Source: Pirellulaceae bacterium (GTDB taxonomy: Bacteria; Planctomycetota; Planctomycetia; Pirellulales; Pirellulaceae). From it: DNA of 64,000 nt. The stretch's first letter is position 1. Each line of letters starts with the position of its first letter. Positions 36,233 to 45,428 of this stretch are shown here, piece after piece. A program made the translations under genes and the position numbers. The notes under the pieces were generated by a model. It saw nothing but the letters and a program-made list of their open reading frames with translations, searched no databases and was not told the DNA's origin. The stretch covers positions 1 to 64,000 of the forward strand of contig JANQLU010000047.1 of NCBI GenBank assembly GCA_028280445.1. The letters are read 5' to 3'.

Positions 36233-37060
36233 TTATCTGTTGGCTTCGAATGATTTCTCTGAATTCTCGGAGTTCGTCGAATCTCCTTCTTCAGCGGACT
36301 GGACGCGTGCCAAAAACTTATTGAGCCTGGGAAAGATTTCAAGAACGGGTGCATGTCCGCCTTCATACGGAAACCAATCAACCTCGTAGCCTTTTTCCGT
36401 AAGTTTTTGGTGAAGTGTTTCACTTCCCTGGAAAGGCAAAACCCGGTCATCTCTCCCATGTGTAAGAAACACCAATGGTTTATCAATTACATCTTCGCGT
36501 GGTTCGTAGCGAACATTGCCAGAAGGCGAAATCAAAATAACAGCGGACACCAATCCGGGTGCCTCTGAAATGAGATTACTCGACAGAATCGCGCCTTGAG
36601 AGTAACCACCAAGAATAATTTCCAACTTGGGATATGCTGCCCGGACAGATTTCAAAACAGTTAGCACTTTGCTTCGAGACTTTTCAAAATCGCCGCGTTT
36701 CAACATCCAGGCACGACCCCCGGGGTTGCGTGCTTGAAACGGTCCGTTGAGAAAAACAAATGCAGTTTTCGGTGAGGTTTGGATGTTGTTACAAATGTTT
36801 TTCATGTTGTCGGCATTACCACCGAGGCCGTGTAAAAACACAAAGGCATGGGATGCTTCGGAAAGTTTCGTACCGAACTTGACCCCATCCAATCCACCCC
36901 ACAAGTCTTTTTCCTGTGTCTCAACTTTTGAACCAGAATTGGATTCAGTGGTTTCAGATTCAATTTTTTTTGAACTGCAACCCTGAAAAATCAACATGAA
37001 TATGGTGATTAGCAAGGAGTATTTCAGGGATTTCTGTCGTGCGAGGGCTGAGTTAATCAT
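36233..37060 (-). CDS. Lipoprotein carboxylesterase/phospholipase (alpha/beta hydrolase)
   Basis: 275 residues. The N-terminus has a hydrophobic stretch ending FQGCSS, so C28 is a likely lipidation site and the enzyme would be membrane-tethered outside the cytosol. The domain belongs to the phospholipase/carboxylesterase (Abhydrolase_2) group: oxyanion FVFLHGLGGN, nucleophile Ser in GGYSQGA, Asp in THGRDDRVLP and His in EGGHAPV. It hydrolyses short acyl or thioester bonds, with the true substrate unknown. The C-terminus ends in a Ser/Glu/Asn-rich tail. It is about 220 bp upstream of the AraC gene on the same strand. Confidence 0.87.
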   Translation of the reverse strand: MINSALARQKSLKYSLLITIFMLIFQGCSSKKIESETTESNSGSKVETQEKDLWGGLDGVKFGTKLSEASHAFVFLHGLGGNADNMKNICNNIQTSPKTAFVFLNGPFQARNPGGRAWMLKRGDFEKSRSKVLTVLKSVRAAYPKLEIILGGYSQGAILSSNLISEAPGLVSAVILISPSGNVRYEPREDVIDKPLVFLTHGRDDRVLPFQGSETLHQKLTEKGYEVDWFPYEGGHAPVLEIFPRLNKFLARVQSAEEGDSTNSENSEKSFEANR

Positions 37061-37227
37061 TGAATTGACCGGAAGAGAAAAATAAACGCATCTGCGACGG
37101 ATTTAAACGTCGATGTTTTGCAGTCTAAAGGTGATTGCCAAAGAAGTATTGAACAAATCTGACGTTGATTGACAACTGCCTTGCCGCTGCCATGGAGCCA
37201 ACATGCGATGGCACTGGAAACCGGATC

Positions 37228-37305
37228 GGCTCGGCAGGAGCCTCGCCCTCCCGGGCCGGTTCCAACTGGTCGTTTAGAAGAAAATGGCCGGTGGGAACCG
37301 ACCCA
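37228..37305. repeat. GGCTCGGCAGGAGCC and GGCCGG repeats
   Basis: GGCTCGGCAGGAGCCTCGCC at 37228-37247, running directly into GGGCCGGTTCC and then an inverted GGCCGGTGGGAACCG at 37286-37301, next to the stop of the M24 peptidase gene. Confidence 0.85.
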
Positions 37306-37310
37306 ACGTG

Positions 37311-38519
37311 TTATCCGAAAGGATCATCAAAACATTTTGCAGGTTCTGTGAACCAGACTGGACCATCGTCGGACATATAAAAATGGTCCTCGAGGCGTAT
37401 TCCGAATTCGCCGGGTAAGACAATCATCGGTTCGTTGCTGAACACCATTCCGGGCTCCAGCGGTGTGGATTCGCCGCGAACCAAGTAGGGACCTTCGTGA
37501 ATGTCGAGTCCGCAACCGTGGCCGGTTCGATGCGGCAATCCTGGCAAGGCGTAATCGGGACCTAATCCGGCTGATTGCAACACTGCTCGCGCCGCGGCAT
37601 CGGCGACTTCACAAGGCTCACCTAATTTTGCGGCGGCAAACGCGGCCAATTGTGCGCTTTTTTCAACATCCCAAATTTCCCGCTGGCGATCGGTAGGCTC
37701 GCCAAAACAAAAACTCCGAGTGATATCCGAATTGTAGCCGTCCAGCAAAAATCCGGTGTCGATTAAAACCCAGTCGTTTTGTTGTAACGTCTGCGGCTGC
37801 TTGACGCCGTGCGGAAACGAAGTTGCCACGCCAAACAAAACAATGCAAAACGATGAACCAGCAGCAGCTCCGATTTTCCGATGGGCCTGATCGATAAACT
37901 CAACCACTTCGGTTGTCTGCATGCCAGGTTCCAAAATGGATGCGGCTGCAGCGATTACGGACACTGTCGCTTCGTGTGCTCGCTGAATCAACGCCAACTC
38001 CGACGCACTTTTGCGAGCACGGAAAAACTGTGTCACCGGTTGTGCGTGTTCAAACCGCACATTGGGGCAAGCGTTTTGCAAACCGTTAAAAATAAAAAAC
38101 GGTGTCACTTCATCAATCAAAATGCGTCCTGCATCGATTCCGTGCTGCGAAAGATAATCGGCCACCAATTGATACGGGCTTTGGTGTTCATGCCAAGCGT
38201 GAATTTCAGATTCGATCAGCCAGAAATCTCGCAATGTATCGAGTTCAAAATGCGGGGCCACGTAAATGAAATCGCCGTCGGCCAAGACGATCGCAGCCAC
38301 CATTCGTTCGCTTGGGTTCCAGCGAAACCCGGTGAAATAATAAAGATTGGTTCCCGCGTGCAGATAAATTGCATCGATGTTCTCGTCGCGCATTTTCGAC
38401 TGCAACCGTTGCAATCGAGATTCAAATTCCGGTTTACCGATGGGCTGAACATCCGATGTCATGTTTGACAAAGATTCGAGAGCTTGTTCCCTGGTATTTC
38501 CTGTGACGCCGCTAATCAT
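37311..38519 (-). CDS. M24-family metallopeptidase (Xaa-Pro aminopeptidase-like)
   Basis: 402 residues. The N-terminal creatinase-like domain covers residues about 30-165. The catalytic pita-bread domain follows with all five metal ligands: two Asp in LIDTGFLLDGYNSDITR, His in HRTGHGCGLDIHEGP, Glu in FSNEPMIV and Glu in GIRLEDHF. It probably removes N-terminal residues preceding proline. No signal peptide is seen. The gene begins 20 bp after the kinase-TPR gene and is likely in the same transcript. Confidence 0.9.
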   Translation of the reverse strand: MISGVTGNTREQALESLSNMTSDVQPIGKPEFESRLQRLQSKMRDENIDAIYLHAGTNLYYFTGFRWNPSERMVAAIVLADGDFIYVAPHFELDTLRDFWLIESEIHAWHEHQSPYQLVADYLSQHGIDAGRILIDEVTPFFIFNGLQNACPNVRFEHAQPVTQFFRARKSASELALIQRAHEATVSVIAAAASILEPGMQTTEVVEFIDQAHRKIGAAAGSSFCIVLFGVATSFPHGVKQPQTLQQNDWVLIDTGFLLDGYNSDITRSFCFGEPTDRQREIWDVEKSAQLAAFAAAKLGEPCEVADAAARAVLQSAGLGPDYALPGLPHRTGHGCGLDIHEGPYLVRGESTPLEPGMVFSNEPMIVLPGEFGIRLEDHFYMSDDGPVWFTEPAKCFDDPFG

Positions 38520-38539
38520 TCGAAGGGGTCCCGCTGGTG

Positions 38540-41263
38540 TTAGATGATATCGTTTTGCTGTTTCGATTTTTTCATCAGTTTATCCAGCTTCTTCGAGTTT
38601 TCAATCAATGCAGCTTTGGTGTTTTCAATGATTTTTTGGTAGTTTTTGTCATTTCGGTTCAGTGGACCAAGTTTTTCCAGTCGTTGGTACAACTCCAACC
38701 CGGCGTCAAAATACTTGATTGCCGATTTATATTCATCCAGCTCGGTACACGACGAAATTCCTTTCCAGGATTCTTCGGACAGCGTGACTTCGCCAAATCG
38801 CGAAAATTCAACAAGTCCCAAATTGAATTTGCATTGAGCGTAGGTTGCTAAATCGACTCGCGATGGTTTTTCCAGGTCGATATGTTTTTTCATCAGCGAT
38901 TCCTGCTCTCGGAATCCTTTTTCGGCCTGTTTCAAATCTCCTTTGCCCGCCTGAGCCGAAGCCAACGAAGTGATTGCGAGCCACAGATTCCTGGCGTATT
39001 CTTCGCTTTCCGGTTGCTTCTGGTACAGTTCTCGTCGCAGTGCGATTCCTTTTTTTGCAAAATCAATCGAATCGTCGGGACGATTCATAAAACCATAGAC
39101 CGTTGAAATCCTGGTCAATACAGTTGCCAGATTACCAGCTGCATTGGCGTTGTCGGCGTTGCGCTGCCAGATAGTGCGACGCAGTGACTCGATGACTTTA
39201 AAGTTGTTCAGAGCATCCTCAGCGCGTCGTTGCTGGAATTGCAGATCCGCCAAAACCATCAATGTCGATGCGTAGCGTTCGGCGAATTTGGGATCATCAC
39301 GATTGACTTCGTGAGTTCGGCGAGCCTCGGCGATGGCCAGTTTTGTATGTTGTTCAGATTTTTTAAACTGGCTCATCCGTTCGTAAACTTCACCTCGTTT
39401 CAGATGAGTCCAAATTTTCAAGTGCTCCGTTTCGAGAGTCACACGTTGAGAGGGGTCTTTGATTGGGCGATATTCAGAATCAATGTTGTCGAGAAACTGC
39501 ATTGCAGCTTTGAAATTGTCATCCAACATAGCAAACGCAAATTGATGTTGTAAAAATCGAATTCGCACCAGGCGAAATTCGGCTTCGTTTTCATTTTCAA
39601 TCGATTTGAGAAGCTCGTCGTATTTTTTCATTAATTCCTTGGCGGCTTTTGGACCGCTGAGGACGATGACCAACTCCATTTTTTTGGCGACTGCATTGGC
39701 CAAGATCTTTCGCGTAACCCGGTCATCCGGTTCCATTTTGAGCGCGTCCTCGTACAGCTTCAGACCGAGGTCATAATTTTTGAGCGCCGTTTTCAATTTC
39801 CCCATGTTGGCCTGATCCGGATTCCCTTGAATATCCGCAATCGCGATATAAGCTCGCGCATGTCGTCGTAGGTAAACAATATCCTGGGGCATGTGAGGCG
39901 TCGCAGCGTCCAGGTATTTCTGAATCCGTTCGGCCAGCCGCATTTGTGCTTTGATACTTCCATTGAGTCTTTGCAACTCTCCTATATGTTCGAGGTAGAT
40001 CCATTCGGTAAAAGCGCTGCCCTCGGACGCCAGTTTTGTAGAACGTCGCAACTCGGCATCGGCTTTTTTCAACGCACGGTCTGATTTATCGAGCGCTTCG
40101 CCTTTTTCTTGCAAAGCCAAATCGAGTTGAGTCGTGTGGTACCAAAGCCCCGCGATGATCGCCGGAATCGCCAGGGCCAACAGAATCAAGATACTGGCAA
40201 TAGCCGGTCGACGACGCATCCATTTCAACGTGCGTTCGGTTGTCGAAATCGGGCGTGCTTCGATCGGTTTGCCATCAATGAAGTGTTGCAAATCGGCGGC
40301 CAAATGTTGCATGGACGCGTAACGCCGCTCCGGTTTTTTTGCCAAGCATTTCAAACAAATGGTTTCCAGATCACGCGGAATGTTCTTTTGGAGCTTTCGC
40401 GGTGCAATCGGATCGTCAGACAGAACCATCATCACCGTTTGAACAGGTTCCGAAGAATAAAAGGGTGGGCGGCCGGTCAACATGCGGTAGAGCACTGCTC
40501 CCAGCCCGTAAACGTCACAAGCGGGTCCAATTGATTTGACGACACCGCTGGCTTGTTCCGGTGCCATGTAACCTGGAGTTCCAACAATCTCACCGGTTTT
40601 GGTCGAATCCGAATCGTCTTGCAAACTTTTGGCCAAACCGAAATCGGCCACTTTGGGGGTCATGCTCGCGTCGAGCAAAATATTCGAAGGCTTGAGGTCT
40701 CGATGAATGATATTTTTGGCGTGACAAAATTCGATGGCGTTGGCAATCGCCAGGATTATTTGAGCGGCAGCAACTGGTGTTTGTGGCTGATTCTGTAAAA
40801 ACTCTTCGAGAGTTGGTCCGTCGACATACTCCATGACGAAAAACGGTGGCTCGGCAAACATTTGCGCTTCGTAGAGCTGCGCAATGTTGGGATGATTCAA
40901 GGCGGCAACCGATTTGATTTCAGAAACAAATCGTTCCGTTAACTTGGGCGAGCGGCTGACATGTTGGGTTACGACTTTGACGGCGACTTGCCGATCCAAT
41001 TTTTCATCAACGGCCAGATAAACCGCGCCCATTCCCCCCTGCCCCAATTTGCGTTCGATCCGATATCCTTCGATCTCTGGCAATGAACTACTTGCGACAT
41101 CATTCGATGGTTGAGTGTACAATGTTTCGACATTTCGCGCATCTCCGGTGGGAATCGAGGGTGAATCGCCACTGGCCTCAGTTGCATGTTCTCCAGCTTC
41201 GTCCAAAGCGGGTGGTAATAACAAATGGTTGATGCGGGATCGCGATTTTTCGTTTTCTGACAT
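38540..41263 (-). CDS. Ser/Thr protein kinase with transmembrane helix and TPR-like region
   Basis: 907 residues. A 65-residue Ser/Glu-rich leader precedes the kinase domain at residues 67-335: glycine loop KLGQGGMGAVY, K96, HRDLKPSN (D189), D207-F-G and APEQ. A transmembrane helix lies at about 353-374. The remaining 530 residues are all-helical with alternating A/L/Y patterns typical of degenerate tetratricopeptide repeats (for example ADLQFQQRRAEDALNNF), probably a protein-binding sensor. All catalytic residues are kept. It is likely cotranscribed with the M24 peptidase downstream. Confidence 0.92.
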   Translation of the reverse strand: MSENEKSRSRINHLLLPPALDEAGEHATEASGDSPSIPTGDARNVETLYTQPSNDVASSSLPEIEGYRIERKLGQGGMGAVYLAVDEKLDRQVAVKVVTQHVSRSPKLTERFVSEIKSVAALNHPNIAQLYEAQMFAEPPFFVMEYVDGPTLEEFLQNQPQTPVAAAQIILAIANAIEFCHAKNIIHRDLKPSNILLDASMTPKVADFGLAKSLQDDSDSTKTGEIVGTPGYMAPEQASGVVKSIGPACDVYGLGAVLYRMLTGRPPFYSSEPVQTVMMVLSDDPIAPRKLQKNIPRDLETICLKCLAKKPERRYASMQHLAADLQHFIDGKPIEARPISTTERTLKWMRRRPAIASILILLALAIPAIIAGLWYHTTQLDLALQEKGEALDKSDRALKKADAELRRSTKLASEGSAFTEWIYLEHIGELQRLNGSIKAQMRLAERIQKYLDAATPHMPQDIVYLRRHARAYIAIADIQGNPDQANMGKLKTALKNYDLGLKLYEDALKMEPDDRVTRKILANAVAKKMELVIVLSGPKAAKELMKKYDELLKSIENENEAEFRLVRIRFLQHQFAFAMLDDNFKAAMQFLDNIDSEYRPIKDPSQRVTLETEHLKIWTHLKRGEVYERMSQFKKSEQHTKLAIAEARRTHEVNRDDPKFAERYASTLMVLADLQFQQRRAEDALNNFKVIESLRRTIWQRNADNANAAGNLATVLTRISTVYGFMNRPDDSIDFAKKGIALRRELYQKQPESEEYARNLWLAITSLASAQAGKGDLKQAEKGFREQESLMKKHIDLEKPSRVDLATYAQCKFNLGLVEFSRFGEVTLSEESWKGISSCTELDEYKSAIKYFDAGLELYQRLEKLGPLNRNDKNYQKIIENTKAALIENSKKLDKLMKKSKQQNDII

Positions 41264-41299
41264 GTTTTGAAACTCACATTTTCATAGCGCATTTTCTGT

Positions 41300-41615
41300 C
41301 AATACCGCCCACCAGCGATGTTGTGACAGAAAATCATAAGTGCGAAGCGTGAGCGAGGAACCAAAACCACGCTGATTTACGGCGAAACGTGGTCCCTCAC
41401 TTACGTTTCGGGTTGTGATTTTTGTTTAATGCAAAATTCTAGTCAGCGAGGGACTGAAACCACACAAACGCACAGTGAAACTTGGTCCCTCACTTACGTT
41501 TCGCACTTGCGATTTTTGTATCCTATCACGCTTCGCACTTACGATTTGACTGCAACACTTATTGCACCATTACCTGCCAATACAATTCCCGAGCAATGTT
41601 GTGACAGAAAAACGC
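41300..41615. repeat. CTCACTTACGTTTCG repeat cluster framed by a direct repeat
   Basis: Two copies of a hairpin family with AAGCGTGAGCGAGG and TCCCTCACTTACGTTTCG (about 41340-41415 and 41443-41510), plus a fragment near 41528-41545. The cluster sits between imperfect direct repeats at 41300-41335 and 41578-41613 that share aatgttgtgacagaaaa with one base change. The stretch before the decarboxylase start (41616-41715) is A/T-rich with no clear element. Confidence 0.75.
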
Positions 41616-41715
41616 AAAAAAATATTTTACGAAAAAAAACGGTGGATCGCCGTGTTTTGTACCAGATTCGTTTTGGTAAACTGCTCACTCACATCATTTA
41701 TTGGGAGTTCGTAAA

Positions 41716-43215
41716 TTGAAAGAACCAGTGTCAGTAGAAACCATACCGCCGCTCGTTCGTGATGCTTTCGATCCCGATATTTTTCGGCAAACAGCACACC
41801 AAATGGTCGATATGCTGACTGATCATCTGCAGAGTCTCGTCCCCAACAATTCGGACGCAATCGACCCGCCAGTGTCAAAAACGCTCGATTGGGACCGGCC
41901 CCAAGACATGATCAAACAGTGGAAAACGGATCCTCCTGCTGGGTTCGCCGAGTTGGCTCAAAAGGTAATGGCAAATAGCATTCGATTGCATCACCCCAAT
42001 TTCGTTGGCCATCAGATCTCTCCACCGGCTCCGATCGCAGCGACCTTCAGCTTTTTGGTTGACTTGCTCAATAATGGAATGGGCATCTTTGAAATGGGAA
42101 TGGCTGGGACGGCCATCGAACAAATCGTCATCGAGATGCTGGTCGACAAATTTGGTCTTCCCGCTGAGACCGCAGGTGGCTTTATGACTTCCGGGGGAAG
42201 TCTGGCGAATTTAACCGCGATGCTGGCCGCCCGCAGCATCGTATCTGATGACGATGTTTGGAATCGGGGAAACCAGAAACAGTACGCCGTGCTCGTATCG
42301 TCTGCTGCACACTACTGTATGGATCGTGCCGCGCGGATCATGGGTTGGGGTCAATCCGGTGTCATTCAAATTCCGGTCAACGACCAATTTCAAATGCGCA
42401 CGGATTTGTTGGAATCGCAACTCGAACAAGCTCGACAACGAAATATCGAAGTCCTGGCCGTTGTGGGCAGCGCTTGTTGCACCGCGACTGGTAGCTACGA
42501 CGATCTGTCCGCGATCGGGCATTTTTGTCGCAGACATGATTTGTGGTTTCATGTTGATGGCGCCCATGGAGCCGCCGTCGCTTTTTCGCCAACACATCGC
42601 GGATTGTTACGCGGCATCGAAATGGCCGATAGCATCACACTCGATTTCCACAAAATGTTGATGACACCAGCACTGGCCAGTGCCCTGGTGTTTCGGCGAA
42701 ACAACGATTCATTTCAAACGTTTGCCCAGAAAGCCGAGTACATTTGGGCAGATGAATCTGACGAAACCGATGACGCTACGCATTACGATTTAGCCAAACG
42801 AACGTTTGAATGTACAAAACAGATGTTCGCGTTGAAGTTCTATGCCGTCTGGCAATGCCTGGGCGAGTCGACATTGGCGGCCAACATTGATCACCTGTTT
42901 CAACTTTCCCAGCATTTCAGCGACCTGGTCAATGAAGCAAGTGACTTCGAATTAGCCATGCGCCCGCAATCCAACATCATCTGCTTTCGCTATACCGACG
43001 CCGATCCAGACACCAATCTGTGCCAATGGAATGAAACGCTGCGCCGCATGATCGTTGAGGATGGGACCTACTACATTGTTCAAACGCGACTCAATGGCAA
43101 ATCCTGGCTACGCGTCACCATTGGCAATTCGTTGACGACACCGCTGCATCTGGCTGGGTTGCTCGAACACATTCGACAGCTCGCTCAACACCATAAAAAA
43201 AACCCAACGCATTGA
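41716..43215 (+). CDS. PLP-dependent (group II) decarboxylase
   Basis: About 499 residues from a TTG at 41716 with GGGAG eight bases upstream; no ATG suits the start. The fold and motifs are those of the pyridoxal-phosphate decarboxylase family: GGFMTSGGSLANL, SAAHYCMDRAAR (cofactor-stacking His), HVDGAHGAA and the Schiff-base lysine of SITLDFHK (about residue 313). Substrates in the family include glutamate, aspartate, 2,4-diaminobutyrate and aromatic amino acids; the sequence does not decide among them. Its stop codon lies in the loop of the downstream terminator. Confidence 0.88.
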   Translation: MKEPVSVETIPPLVRDAFDPDIFRQTAHQMVDMLTDHLQSLVPNNSDAIDPPVSKTLDWDRPQDMIKQWKTDPPAGFAELAQKVMANSIRLHHPNFVGHQISPPAPIAATFSFLVDLLNNGMGIFEMGMAGTAIEQIVIEMLVDKFGLPAETAGGFMTSGGSLANLTAMLAARSIVSDDDVWNRGNQKQYAVLVSSAAHYCMDRAARIMGWGQSGVIQIPVNDQFQMRTDLLESQLEQARQRNIEVLAVVGSACCTATGSYDDLSAIGHFCRRHDLWFHVDGAHGAAVAFSPTHRGLLRGIEMADSITLDFHKMLMTPALASALVFRRNNDSFQTFAQKAEYIWADESDETDDATHYDLAKRTFECTKQMFALKFYAVWQCLGESTLAANIDHLFQLSQHFSDLVNEASDFELAMRPQSNIICFRYTDADPDTNLCQWNETLRRMIVEDGTYYIVQTRLNGKSWLRVTIGNSLTTPLHLAGLLEHIRQLAQHHKKNPTH

Positions 43216-43228
43216 CGTTGGGTTTTGG
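43195..43228. terminator. Bidirectional terminator at convergent gene ends
   Basis: AACCCAACG (43201-43209) and CGTTGGGTT (43216-43224) form a perfect 9-bp stem. Its loop contains the decarboxylase stop TGA. An A-run before it gives a T-run on the minus strand, so it best serves the small leftward gene. Confidence 0.85.
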
Positions 43229-43250
43229 ATGGTTTCGAGATCTAGCAAGA

Positions 43251-43580
43251 TCAGAAAATATCAGTGATAAACTGATGCCCCCAGTGGTAGCGTCGACCAC
43301 GTGGGTAGTAATTTTGCCATTGGCGATTGTAAACCGGAATCCGCATTTCAGCTGGATATCGGTAGTACAAACTTTCAGCGCTTCGGTAATACTCACTGCC
43401 CCAGTAGCTATGTGGGTAGTAGACGTACGGATAGTGGTAAAAACGCTCGTAGTCGCGATTAGAATATTGCCCACCCCAGGTACGGCCGAAGGCGCGTTGC
43501 TGAGCTTGTGCTTCACTTGCTTGCAAGCAAACCAAAAACAGTGCGGCGCAAGCAAAACACAATAACATTCGACGGATCAT
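43251..43580 (-). CDS. Small secreted Tyr-rich protein, function unknown
   Basis: 109 residues from the ATG at 43580 with GGGAGG upstream; an upstream TTG frame would add 31 residues and is unlikely. The signal peptide ends near SEAQAQ. The mature 80 residues are unusually rich in Tyr, Arg and Trp (YHYPYVYYPHSYWGSEYY), a pattern of small planctomycete envelope proteins that may form structural or cross-linked surfaces. No enzymatic motif. It ends in the bidirectional terminator shared with the decarboxylase. Confidence 0.75.
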   Translation of the reverse strand: MIRRMLLCFACAALFLVCLQASEAQAQQRAFGRTWGGQYSNRDYERFYHYPYVYYPHSYWGSEYYRSAESLYYRYPAEMRIPVYNRQWQNYYPRGRRYHWGHQFITDIF

Positions 43581-43772
43581 GGAGAACTCCCTCCCGGTTT
43601 GACTTTTGTTCGATGGGCGTAAATATGGGTCTAGCCCAGTCAACAAAGGATTGATCGGAATTCGGCAGAACAATGATTAACGGAATATTCGGTAAGCGGG
43701 GAACTTTACGTACAAACCGCAATAACTCTCAATGTTCGTTTGGATCAGGCAAGCTGAGTAAACTTTGCGGAC

Positions 43773-43828
43773 GTAGGGCCGGTTCCTATCGGCCAATCCC
43801 AAAAACGGCCGGTGGGAACCGGCCCTTC
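43773..43828. repeat. Pair of GGCCGG repeats in inverted orientation
   Basis: GTAGGGCCGGTTCCTATCGGCC (43773-43794) and GGCCGGTGGGAACCGGCCC (43807-43825), ending within six bases of the propeller gene's stop codon. Confidence 0.85.
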
Positions 43829-43830
43829 GC

Positions 43831-45219
43831 TTACTGTTTGGGTCGCAATATGCAAATGGAATGTTCGTCTTGTGACAGCATGTAATACAAGTTCCGTTGC
43901 TGATCGAATCCGATCGCCACATTTTTACATCCACCGGCGATTTTCGCTTGTCCAATATAAGACAACAGTTGCCCGGAGGGTGAAAAACGTTTGATGTGCC
44001 CAATGCTTGATTCGGCGGTCAATAGATCTCCATTTCCCAGCACTTGTAGATTCATTGGGTTACAACAGCCCCCGAAACCGTGTTGATCCGTCGTGCTTTT
44101 GTGACCAAACGCATCGAGACGTTTTCCATTTTTGTCATACCGGACCACCCGGAAAAAAATGTTGTCAGCTACCCACAGATCGTCCCCGTCAGCTTTGACA
44201 TCAAATCGTCCGCAGCAACCGCGCATATCAGACAGTATCTTTTGTGCCTGGCCAAATTCCTTGTTCACGCGAAACACTTCGTAGTTGTAGTTGTCGTCTG
44301 CCAGCAATGCAACGAATAGATAGTTTTCGGCAATTGCAATCGCTTTGACGATCAATCGATCTCGGAACGTTTCTTCGATCTTCGCTTGGGTCACAGTGTT
44401 TTGCTGAAGTGCATTGAATTGTGACTTAATTTCAACAAGACGTTTGGAATACGACTGCAGTCGTTTCTGGTCGATTTTACTCAGTGGTGCCGTTTTCTGT
44501 TTTGTTCGCAGTGCAGCAACGCGATCGTTCAGTCGTTTTTGTTGTTTTTGATTCAAATCGATCATCTGTTGACGATCGTCTTTGAGCTGTTTGCCAATTT
44601 GCTGTTTCAACCTGGCCAGGTTTTTGACTTTGGGAGCGGGGCTTCGTTTGATTATTTTTCCTGCCAAACTGATTTTGGCCAAATAGCCTTCACCGCCAAT
44701 ATAAAAAACTTGTTCAGCGGAATCGAAATTGATCGCCGTCGCCGTAAACGGTAGATCAATTTGTTTGACAAGTTCCTGGTTCGGCGAATAAACCTGAATC
44801 ATCGGCGGCGCTTCTTGCTTGAGTTTGATAAACTGTTCGTCAGGAGTCATATACAGGTAGGAGCCGCCGACGCACGCCCAAATATTACCGTCGGGTGCTA
44901 GACAAAACGTTTGCAAAACAATCGGTTTGTCACCGAGTTTGGGTGTTAGCAAACCGGTTTGCTCATGCGTCGGATCAAAAATCTGGTCCGCATAAGCCAT
45001 CCTTGCTTTGATGCTTTGCTCCGCGACTTTCTTGGTGTGGCCGGTCTTTAGCGCCTTTTTTGAATTTTGCGAATGGTCGTCGTTAGCCGTTGCATCATTT
45101 TTCTGGGCGACACGAGTTTTGGGTTGCCTCGACTGAATCAGTTTGAACAATCCAAAACCGACGACTCCGGCGAACACAATTACGACAACCGATTTCAACA
45201 ATATTGGTTTCTGTGCCAC
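43831..45219 (-). CDS. Membrane-anchored beta-propeller (NHL-like) with Cys-Cys motifs
   Basis: 462 residues. A single N-terminal transmembrane helix (about 8-27) anchors the protein; the rest is outside. The folded part contains NHL/TolB-like propeller blades, with repeated PDGNIWACVGG, DLWVADNIFFRVVRYDKNG and GDLLTAESSIGHIKRFSPSGQ strands. A charged coiled-coil of about 80 residues (residues 200-280) interrupts the propeller. Three cysteine groups, GCCGRFD, GGCCNPMN and GGCKNV, are clustered in the second half and could bind a metal or form disulfides. The function is unknown. Confidence 0.7.
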   Translation of the reverse strand: MAQKPILLKSVVVIVFAGVVGFGLFKLIQSRQPKTRVAQKNDATANDDHSQNSKKALKTGHTKKVAEQSIKARMAYADQIFDPTHEQTGLLTPKLGDKPIVLQTFCLAPDGNIWACVGGSYLYMTPDEQFIKLKQEAPPMIQVYSPNQELVKQIDLPFTATAINFDSAEQVFYIGGEGYLAKISLAGKIIKRSPAPKVKNLARLKQQIGKQLKDDRQQMIDLNQKQQKRLNDRVAALRTKQKTAPLSKIDQKRLQSYSKRLVEIKSQFNALQQNTVTQAKIEETFRDRLIVKAIAIAENYLFVALLADDNYNYEVFRVNKEFGQAQKILSDMRGCCGRFDVKADGDDLWVADNIFFRVVRYDKNGKRLDAFGHKSTTDQHGFGGCCNPMNLQVLGNGDLLTAESSIGHIKRFSPSGQLLSYIGQAKIAGGCKNVAIGFDQQRNLYYMLSQDEHSICILRPKQ

Positions 45220-45299
45220 GGCAGGTACCTACGGTGAGTTGAGGGCAATATTTTTCGCTGCGAAACTTATCAACATTATCGTTGTAATTTTGGCGCGAA

Positions 45300-45358
45300 G
45301 TAGGGCCGATTCCCACCAGTCAATCCGTCAAAAAAACGGCCCGTTGGACCTGGCGCCG
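45300..45358. repeat. Degenerate GGCCGG-type repeat
   Basis: GTAGGGCCGATTCCCACCAG and, after a 20-base gap, a poor inverted copy near 45340-45358. It is more decayed than the other elements. Confidence 0.55.
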
Positions 45359-45428
45359 CTTTTTCTGTTGGTCATCTCACGTTGCACGCCAATTTACAAG
45401 CATTCGTGAGTCCAAGACGGAAAATCGC

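Noticed and set aside
41300..41615. CRISPR array
   Set aside because: Only two or three irregular hairpin copies without uniform spacers; no cas genes are in the window.
43201..43224. An operator for the decarboxylase
   Set aside because: A perfect stem at the junction of two convergent genes with flanking A/T runs is better explained as a shared terminator.
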